DNA of 64,000 nt from Microbulbifer sp. VAAF005. Its GTDB lineage: Bacteria; Pseudomonadota; Gammaproteobacteria; Pseudomonadales; Cellvibrionaceae. This document shows, in pieces, positions 57,888 through 64,000 of this stretch. Made by a program: the position numbers and the translations under genes. The stretch spans positions 3,901,001 to 3,965,000 of the forward strand of contig NZ_CP120233.1 in NCBI RefSeq assembly GCF_030012985.1, read 5' to 3'. The stretch's first letter is position 1. Each line of letters opens with the position of its first letter. Below the pieces are notes generated by a model, which saw only the letters and a list, made by a program, of their open reading frames with translations, was not told where the DNA came from and did not search any database.

Positions 57888-58445
57888 CTAGTTTGAGGTG
57901 TTCTGTCCACCTGTCATCTTACTTTTGAGTTCCAGTAGCTTGACGATACCGGAGCCTAGCTTCATCAATTTAAGCAGGTCCTGGTGTTCTAGCTTGCTGA
58001 GTGTATTGGCAAATTCTTCGAGCAGCTCCAGCAAGCTGTAAACTTCCTGGATTTTTTCCTGTGCCTGGGCATCCAGCTCATCTTGGGGTTCATTGAGCAG
58101 CAGCTGGCGAAGCAGACTTAATGTAGGGTCGAGCTCTCGCTTGCGGCGCTCCTCGAAGACAGTACGAGCGAGGTCCCAGATTGACCCAGCTGCAGTGAAA
58201 TAATCTTTGCGATCGCCCGGTTGATGATGCAGCTCAACCAAGCGCCAGGCCTGTAGCTCTTTGAGCCCCATACTGACATTGCCACGACTGATCTTCAGTG
58301 CCTGGGCCAATTGCTCGGCATTGAGTGGCGTGGGATGAATGGTGAGTAGGGCAAACATTTGCCCCACCGTGCGATTGAACCCCCAGCGGCTACCCATTTC
58401 ACCAAAGTGCAGTACGAATGCCTGGGCTTGACTCGATAGTTTCAT
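57888..58445 (-). CDS. GbsR/MarR-type winged-helix regulator
   Basis: A 185-residue regulator with HTH at about residues 28-90 (LNAEQLAQALKISRGNVSMGLKELQAWRLVELHHQPGDRKDYF) and a helical C-terminal part. Resembles GbsR-type repressors known from choline/glycine betaine control in Bacillus, but the target here is unknown. It reads toward cydA, so control of that promoter, full of inverted repeats, is one possibility. Confidence 0.88.
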   Translation of the reverse strand: MKLSSQAQAFVLHFGEMGSRWGFNRTVGQMFALLTIHPTPLNAEQLAQALKISRGNVSMGLKELQAWRLVELHHQPGDRKDYFTAAGSIWDLARTVFEERRKRELDPTLSLLRQLLLNEPQDELDAQAQEKIQEVYSLLELLEEFANTLSKLEHQDLLKLMKLGSGIVKLLELKSKMTGGQNTSN

Positions 58446-58570
58446 TTACTTCTTAAATTTCAGAAATTTCTGAAAATTGTAAGTGTAAATTGATCTATGT
58501 CAATCACCAATTTAGAAAATAATGTGAGGCCAGCGAGAGGCTCCCGGATTCTGATCTGGGGAGAGGCTGG

Positions 58571-59524
58571 TTATATGCTCAAGCTACTTTTGGCTCTTTG
58601 GTACCAGTTGTCGGGCACGATAAAGCCTCTGCAGGCTTCGCCGTTTTTATCGACGGCGGCGATGCACAGTGGGTGGGTAAAGCTTTCGGGCAGCAGCGCC
58701 TCTAGCAATTGATCGGCAGTCATGCCGGTGGTGCTGCTCTGAGGCGCCAGCCAGGCTTGCTTGGGGAGTGCCAGCCACTCGAGAGCACCGCGGTTTGCCT
58801 GGCTCAGGGAGAGTGATCGAAACTCGGATAACGATACCCACCAAAGATCATGACTGGAGGGCCGGTGAAGTGTATCCAGCGGTTTGAATAGTCTCCCGGG
58901 CATTAGCGCCCACTGGCGATCTATCTCTAGGCCGTGCTCTTTCAGCATTGATTGAACTGCCGGCATTTCAATCAGTGGCAGTTGATGATCTGCCATTCTT
59001 GCCAGTTTGATATCCAGTCGGTCCTTGATTCCGGGCCCTACCCAATGGATATCGGTAACCTGGAGATAAAATTTTACGGCAATTTCCCAGTGTTCACACT
59101 GGTTGCTGGGCAGGTGTTGCACGACGAAGTCGAGTTCCCCCAGTGTCTTGCCGCCGGACCTTAGAGGGAGGTTTTGGTAGAGCAGCTGGTAGTCGGGATG
59201 TTTGTCAAAGGCAAATGACCAGAGCCTTTCAAAGTAAGTGCCCAAGCGGTTATTGGGTTTGTTGAGGCTGAGTTCGTGCAGGTAATTATCCAACTCAGGG
59301 GAAAGTGCATCTTTTACTTTCGGGCAGGAGAAGTATTCCAATAGGGACTTTCGTCGCGTGGGGAGAAGCCAGGGGAGTTGGTTAGCTGCACTAAAAATTG
59401 TAACGGAGTCCTCGCTAGTGGGAATATCCGAACTTCCCACGGACCACATTAAGTTGTCCCAATTATCTACCTGTCCGCTTTTCAGGGAGGAAATCATGGT
59501 CTTCTGTATCGTTTCCTGAATCAT
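58571..59524 (-). CDS. DUF1853 protein with a PD-(D/E)XK-like core
   Basis: A 317-residue soluble protein. The family core lies at about residues 115-215 (RLGTYFERLWSFAF, LPLRSGGKTLGELDFVVQH, HWEIAVKFYLQ, GPGIKDRLDIKLARM). The acid-strand-acid-x-Lys pattern (ELD...EIAVK) fits PD-(D/E)XK nucleases, so nucleic-acid cleavage is possible but unproven. Start could also be ATG 59497, nine codons later. Upstream frame to 59638 has a hydrophobic tail atypical for the family. Confidence 0.8.
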   Translation of the reverse strand: MIQETIQKTMISSLKSGQVDNWDNLMWSVGSSDIPTSEDSVTIFSAANQLPWLLPTRRKSLLEYFSCPKVKDALSPELDNYLHELSLNKPNNRLGTYFERLWSFAFDKHPDYQLLYQNLPLRSGGKTLGELDFVVQHLPSNQCEHWEIAVKFYLQVTDIHWVGPGIKDRLDIKLARMADHQLPLIEMPAVQSMLKEHGLEIDRQWALMPGRLFKPLDTLHRPSSHDLWWVSLSEFRSLSLSQANRGALEWLALPKQAWLAPQSSTTGMTADQLLEALLPESFTHPLCIAAVDKNGEACRGFIVPDNWYQRAKSSLSI

Positions 59525-59787
59525 TAAACTTCTGTATATTGCTAAAATACAAGACAGATTGGTGAAATCATCTATGATTGCTTTACCATCTGAACTAAAA
59601 ATAATAATTACACTTATAAGAATCGATCCGAGCACCAAAAAAATCAGCGAATTACCGATGTCGAAATAAGTCCCCTGGCAGTGAAGTTTCTGCCTTGATT
59701 TCGTTATCCATCTCCAGTGCCAGCTTTATTCTGGGAGTTGATTTTGGTCGGGTATTTTTCTTACAGTGACTGATACTGGAGAAAATC

Positions 59788-60690
59788 ATGGAATCAGGTC
59801 CCCTTATTTCGATCGGCTTGCCTATCTCGCTGTTTATCATCATGGTGGGAATAGGGATGACCCTAACTGCCAGGGATTTCCATCAGGTAACGGTAAAGCC
59901 CGTTGGCCTTATTATCGGAACTTTTACCCAAATTCTCCTGATGCCAGCTATAGCAATTGGCCTCTGCTGGGGCTTAAATCTACCACCGGCCATTGCGGTT
60001 GGCCTAGTCATTATTGCCGCTTGTCCGGGAGGCACAACATCGAACCTGTTTACCTTGATGGCTCGCGGCAATGTGGCGCTTTCTATTGTATTAACAGTTT
60101 CTGCCAGCCTGATTACTATTGCCAGTTTACCGCTTTTCGCAAATTATGCGCTTCGAACTTATTTCGGTGCTGACCAGACTGTAACTCTGCCATTCGCCAG
60201 TACAGTGGTGATGTTATCCAGTATTGTCCTCTTGCCTGTTGTGATAGGGATGCTATTTCGCGCCTGGAGACCGCACCTGGCTCGCCGCGCAGAGGGAATA
60301 GTCAGTATTTTTGGCGGGGTTGTATTGCTTGCACTGGTAGCAGGCCTTATCTGGGGAATTCGCGATCGCCTTGCAGACTTGATGGTTCAAGCTGGACCCT
60401 CGGTCATTCTATTGAATCTCTGTGGTGTGCTATTGGGGCTTCTTATCAGCCGGGTTGCTGGCCTGCCAAAGCGGGAGGGGGTTGCGGTTGCAACGGAACT
60501 CGGTATTAAAAACAGTACTATCGGAATGATGGTAACCCTCACGCTCTTACACTCGAGTGAGATGTCCGTGCCCTCAGCAGTTTACGGCGTATTGATGTTC
60601 CCATCTGGCGTTCTTTTGGCGTTATATGGTCGCCGTGGCGCAACGAAAAAACTGGCCTCTGAGACGGAAGGAGCAGGTGAAGTAGGGTAG
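59788..60690 (+). CDS. Bile acid:sodium symporter-family (BASS) transporter
   Basis: A 300-residue protein with about nine to ten membrane helices. Features of the family: MVGIGMTLTARDF, ACPGGTTSNLFTLMARGNVALSI, VLLPVVIGM and TELGIKNSTIGM. Prokaryotic members import bile acids, pantoate or other organic anions with Na+. ATG follows GGAG by about 7 bases. Substrate unknown. Confidence 0.9.
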   Translation: MESGPLISIGLPISLFIIMVGIGMTLTARDFHQVTVKPVGLIIGTFTQILLMPAIAIGLCWGLNLPPAIAVGLVIIAACPGGTTSNLFTLMARGNVALSIVLTVSASLITIASLPLFANYALRTYFGADQTVTLPFASTVVMLSSIVLLPVVIGMLFRAWRPHLARRAEGIVSIFGGVVLLALVAGLIWGIRDRLADLMVQAGPSVILLNLCGVLLGLLISRVAGLPKREGVAVATELGIKNSTIGMMVTLTLLHSSEMSVPSAVYGVLMFPSGVLLALYGRRGATKKLASETEGAGEVG

Positions 60691-60901
60691 TAAATGTTGC
60701 ATTTACCGAAAACTAGACCATACCTTTACTATTGAGGGTGTGGTCGATCTCGGAAAATTGTGCTCGCCTATACCAATTTCTGTTACTGCACTATGAATTT
60801 CAATAATTCTAATGTGCGGCCACGGATTACTGAATGTCCTTTTTAGGTATATGTCTAAAACCAGGCATTGAGTTGTCTCAACCCCAGATTGTAAAGTCAA
60901 T

Positions 60902-61819
60902 ATGTTCAAGGGTTTTACGGCGAAGCGCAGCAAGAAAAATACAATCAACAACAACCTAAAATTAGATGCTCTGGTCTGGAAGAGAATATTGGAGCAGTCG
61001 ACTCTCAGTGGTAATGATTCTGGGGTAGGTAATGCGGCTAAACACAGTATTGTTGTTTCTCTGACTAGCTATGGAAAGCGAATCCATGATATCCATTTGT
61101 GTATCGAGAGTTTATTTCAGCAGTCGCTAAAGGCGGATTTAATTGTACTTTGGCTATCGACCAAAGAATTTCCAGATTATATGTTGCCCAATATTTTAAT
61201 GAGGCAGGTAGATCGTGGATTGAGAATTGAATTTGTTGATGAAGATCTAGGACCTTACACAAAGTATTATTACGCGCTTCAAAAATTTCCTGATAGCCTG
61301 ATAATCACGGTGGATGACGATATCCTCTACCCGATGGATACCATCGATATGCTGTATCAGTCATATTTAAAGTTCCCGTCACATATTTTCTGTCATCGAG
61401 CTCACAGGATAGGTGTTGATAAAAAAGGTAATGTATTGCCTTACAATAAATGGAGGACAACGCGGGAAATTTGGAAGTGCAATATGAATATCAAACCTTC
61501 TTATCGCGTTTTTCCTACTGGAGTTGGGGGTGTTTTATATTATCCCGGATCTTTACATCCCGATGTTCTGAATAAAGATAAGTTTTTGGAGTTATGTCCT
61601 AATGCGGATGATATCTGGCTTAAAGCCATGAGTATGAGGCAAGGAGTCAGTTGTGCAAGAGTGCCAGATGTTCGTTTCTGGAGGGATAGGTTTTTAACAA
61701 TCCCTGGGTGTCAGGCTAGCGGCTTGAAGAAACAAAATTTAAAGGGAAAGTGTGGTAACGATAAGAAAATACGCAGAGTATTCTCTGAATATAATTTATC
61801 TCGACTATTATTAGAGTAA
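60902..61819 (+). CDS. Glycosyltransferase-like protein (GT-A fold)
   Basis: A 305-residue protein with the start VVSLTSYGKRI and the metal motif TVDDDILYP, matching the nucleotide-sugar-binding strand pattern of GT2-like GT-A enzymes; a later WLKAMSMRQGV and FWRDRFL fall in the acceptor region. No membrane helix seen. It is AT-richer than the flanking genes (about 60901-61860), a sign of possible transfer. Likely acts in surface polysaccharide or LPS assembly, but there are no companion genes. Confidence 0.8.
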   Translation: MFKGFTAKRSKKNTINNNLKLDALVWKRILEQSTLSGNDSGVGNAAKHSIVVSLTSYGKRIHDIHLCIESLFQQSLKADLIVLWLSTKEFPDYMLPNILMRQVDRGLRIEFVDEDLGPYTKYYYALQKFPDSLIITVDDDILYPMDTIDMLYQSYLKFPSHIFCHRAHRIGVDKKGNVLPYNKWRTTREIWKCNMNIKPSYRVFPTGVGGVLYYPGSLHPDVLNKDKFLELCPNADDIWLKAMSMRQGVSCARVPDVRFWRDRFLTIPGCQASGLKKQNLKGKCGNDKKIRRVFSEYNLSRLLLE

Positions 61820-61886
61820 ATAGGCGATATTTAATTCTGGTATTATTTGGTTGTTGATTTAATAATTTCGGTTTGGCTTTATACTG

Positions 61887-64000
61887 CTACCACTTATATC
61901 GAAACCCTAACTCCAATCCTCCGGAAAAGCTATTCCCCAAATTTTCCAGACTGCTACTGTAATAAATTTCTGAATAGATGGAGCAGTGATCACCGCACTC
62001 ATCGTAACTGGCACCCAATCGCAATTCCCCATACCAAGTGTCAGGTTTCTGACTGAGGCGGGTTTTTGATACCAGTAAATTAGTCCTCTGATCGATATTA
62101 TAAATAAGGCTCGGTGTTGCAAATAGGGAGAATCTTTCCAGTGGATTTGAGCCATACATATTTCGACTGTTCTTACGCTGACTCTTACGTTTTTCAAAGA
62201 TGGTACCTAAGCGCAGCAGAAAGCCATTATTATTGATATCGGTGGCTTGTACGGCATAGATATCCTGCAAGTCGTTGGCTTCCTCCGAGGTGTAAATCAG
62301 TTGCGCATGAGGCGTCCAGGAGTAGTAATCATGCAGTTTAAAGCTCTTGCCTCCCTCGATAGACAAGGCGTAACCAAATGCCTCATCGCTATTATTGAGT
62401 TCGCGCAGTGATCTTGCGTCCATTTCAAAGTCAAACCAATTTAGCTTTAGCTGACTATCTATAAATATGCCGTCTAATCCATACCAGGTGGCAAATGCGC
62501 TGACACCATAGTTGCTAGCATCGATTGAGCCATCTCCAAAAAATGAACTGACATCGTTATTTGAATCGCCGTAGTGCAAAGCGGCACTGCCAATAAGCTG
62601 GCTTCCAAATATGGAAACTTGTATTGGCAAATCAAAGCCCATTTGCACCTGATAGTAAGTCTGCTTCCAGTTCGCTCGAGTACTGGACTCATTGGGATCA
62701 AGGGTGATATGCCGGGCAGAGCTCCTGATCCAAAGCCCACGATTATCAACTGCCTGCTCTTGGGCGTCGCTATACTCGCTACTAGCCAAGTCCAAGTAGC
62801 TCGTACCTACCCAATAGCGATTGCCCAAGCGGCTGCGTAATGAAGAGGGTAGGTTGAGTGTTCTGAGAATTTGCGGGAGGGATTCGTAGAGCACTGAGGT
62901 GGGTTGCCAGCGAGCCATGCCCCCCTCAGGAAATACTGAGGAATTATCCACAGTGGAACGGAGATACCAGTTGCCGCTATTATTTTCCTCTGTAACACCT
63001 TGGTGCAGTGTGTAAGCATAGGCACCGCCGATAACAGCCTGCTGATCGTCTTTGCTGACAAAATCCCCAGCCAGGGTAAATTGTGCATTTGACTCCCCTT
63101 CGACGGAGACCACTTTGATCCCGTTGCCCACTGTCCGTTTTCCTTTACCTGAACGGTTAAAGACAGAGATGGTCGTAGTGCCGGATGTGTCTCCCTCTAT
63201 AATTAGCTGATCGCTTTGTGAAAAATCATCTTCTAGAACGGCGTCTACCCATAAGCGCCCGTTGTCAGAGCGATAATTTCCATAGTTTCCTGTGTCGTCT
63301 TTGGCTATGGTGAGGGTGTTGAATTTATTATTAGATAGGTCAATGGTTCCGTTATTGGATATATCTCCTGTAATCACATAACTGTCGCTGTCAAAAAATG
63401 CTTGCCCTCCCCATCGAATATCCAGGCCAAGCGGGTTTCCCTCTGCGTCGAGGCCTCCACCGACGGCTAAGCTCCCGGTAAATATCATTTTGGAACTACC
63501 CCAAATAACTATCCTTTCCCAGTTATTTAAAAGTGTCCCATCAACGGAGTAATCCAGCTTGAATATCAAGTTGTCAACCTCTCCGTCATCTGCACTGAGA
63601 TCATCACCACCATCCAGTACTACATCACCGTCGAATGAGTGTGAGTCAATCAGGAGGGTATCTGATCCGGAGCCGCCTCGAACTTCGTTGCTGATGCCCT
63701 CATCCCAATAGATATAATCATCACCATTACCGGCATCCAGGTAATTAAAAATAAAACCTCCATCCAGGGTAATGGTATCGTTTCCATCACCTCCCCAAAC
63801 ATGGAAAGACAGCCCATCGAGTAGGATCAGGTTGTCATCGCCCTCGCCTCCATGAATGCCGCCTCCCTCCAGATAATCTCCAACATCACTGGAACGCTCA
63901 TCGAGGGTTATCGTATCGTTACCAGCGCCGCCATTGACAAACAAATTGACTATGCCGCCGGTAATATTTATTTCATCATTTCCCTCACCGGCAAGTACAT
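61887..64000 (-). CDS. Autotransporter with RTX-like repeats, 3' part
   Basis: An open frame of 704 codons continues beyond the right edge (no start in the window). The visible N-terminal part (about residues 1-130) has glycine/aspartate nonapeptide-like repeats (GGAGNDTI, GGEGDDNL, GGDGNDTI, GNGDDYIY, GGSGSDTL), like RTX calcium repeats. A passenger stretch of beta-helix character follows, then a C-terminal autotransporter barrel of about 280 residues that ends in GLELGFRYKW, the aromatic last residue needed for outer-membrane insertion. So it is a type V secretion substrate exposed on the surface. Function of passenger unknown. Confidence 0.85.
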   Translation of the reverse strand, partial: VLAGEGNDEINITGGIVNLFVNGGAGNDTITLDERSSDVGDYLEGGGIHGGEGDDNLILLDGLSFHVWGGDGNDTITLDGGFIFNYLDAGNGDDYIYWDEGISNEVRGGSGSDTLLIDSHSFDGDVVLDGGDDLSADDGEVDNLIFKLDYSVDGTLLNNWERIVIWGSSKMIFTGSLAVGGGLDAEGNPLGLDIRWGGQAFFDSDSYVITGDISNNGTIDLSNNKFNTLTIAKDDTGNYGNYRSDNGRLWVDAVLEDDFSQSDQLIIEGDTSGTTTISVFNRSGKGKRTVGNGIKVVSVEGESNAQFTLAGDFVSKDDQQAVIGGAYAYTLHQGVTEENNSGNWYLRSTVDNSSVFPEGGMARWQPTSVLYESLPQILRTLNLPSSLRSRLGNRYWVGTSYLDLASSEYSDAQEQAVDNRGLWIRSSARHITLDPNESSTRANWKQTYYQVQMGFDLPIQVSIFGSQLIGSAALHYGDSNNDVSSFFGDGSIDASNYGVSAFATWYGLDGIFIDSQLKLNWFDFEMDARSLRELNNSDEAFGYALSIEGGKSFKLHDYYSWTPHAQLIYTSEEANDLQDIYAVQATDINNNGFLLRLGTIFEKRKSQRKNSRNMYGSNPLERFSLFATPSLIYNIDQRTNLLVSKTRLSQKPDTWYGELRLGASYDECGDHCSIYSEIYYSSSLENLGNSFSGGLELGFRYKW

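Overview
The window looks like the chromosome of a free-living, probably marine gammaproteobacterium. The closest fit I can suggest is the Cellvibrionales/Microbulbifer group. That placement is an inference from the gene set: a secreted pullulanase, a TonB receptor, an xseB-ispA-dxs operon, Gac/Rsm-type regulation and many secreted hydrolases. No insertion sequence, prophage, CRISPR array, rRNA or tRNA was recognised. Most genes are housekeeping or stress genes separated by clean hairpin terminators.

Layout. 1-1520: 5' part of a secreted pullulanase, cut by the left edge. 2165-3571: an rsgA-like GTPase whose N-terminal frame is broken, convergent with sugE. 3830-7856: TonB receptor and a DUF885 metallopeptidase, convergent. 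7997-11172: xseB-ispA-dxs (isoprenoid precursors). 11283-12770: PQQ-type sugar dehydrogenase with a C-terminal cytochrome c. 12889-13086: an intergenic candidate small RNA with a GacA-type upstream site, GGA motifs and a terminator. 13566-14135: HNH nuclease. 14189-16145: mepA-ddl (cell wall). 16222-19621: protease, FHA membrane protein and hisC as overlapping genes. 19732-21513: long PLP enzyme. 21655-22617: two copies of an apparently structured, non-coding ~300-nt element, followed by a small protein gene. 23224-29575: FHA/winged-helix protein and two paralogous Ser/Thr kinases with TPR tails. 30273-33718: NCS1 permease, cytochrome b561-YceI pair and a hypothetical gene. 34289-37764: acyltransferase, host-attachment-like protein, Hsp20, CBS and PhnA-like proteins. 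38388-41581: AraC regulator and the formaldehyde-detoxifying pair frmA-frmB. 41719-47925: Gly-rich lipoprotein, dipeptidyl peptidase, exported KatG and YbaK. 48066-52724: secreted phosphatase with one frameshift, a DUF1566 protein and a cytochrome b/ethylbenzene-dehydrogenase-like fusion. 53017-60690: GST, DUF465, TetR, a bd-type oxidase (cydAB, short form), GbsR, DUF1853 and a BASS transporter. 60902-64000: glycosyltransferase and an autotransporter with RTX-like repeats, cut by the right edge.

The two strongest observations are in non-coding DNA. At 12889-13086 a near-perfect GacA site (one mismatch in 12 consensus positions) stands about 64 bp upstream of a predicted start of a ~125-nt RNA carrying six GGA motifs, two of them in the loop of a strong hairpin, and ending in a perfect terminator. 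At 21655-22617 two tandem copies of the same element differ by compensatory base changes in at least one helix. The first ends in a strong terminator; the second lacks the U-tract and may form the leader of the downstream gene.

Three or more apparent single-base losses in homopolymers break otherwise normal genes (rsgA, phosphatase). They may be assembly errors or true mutations, and the reads should be checked before either gene is called a pseudogene.
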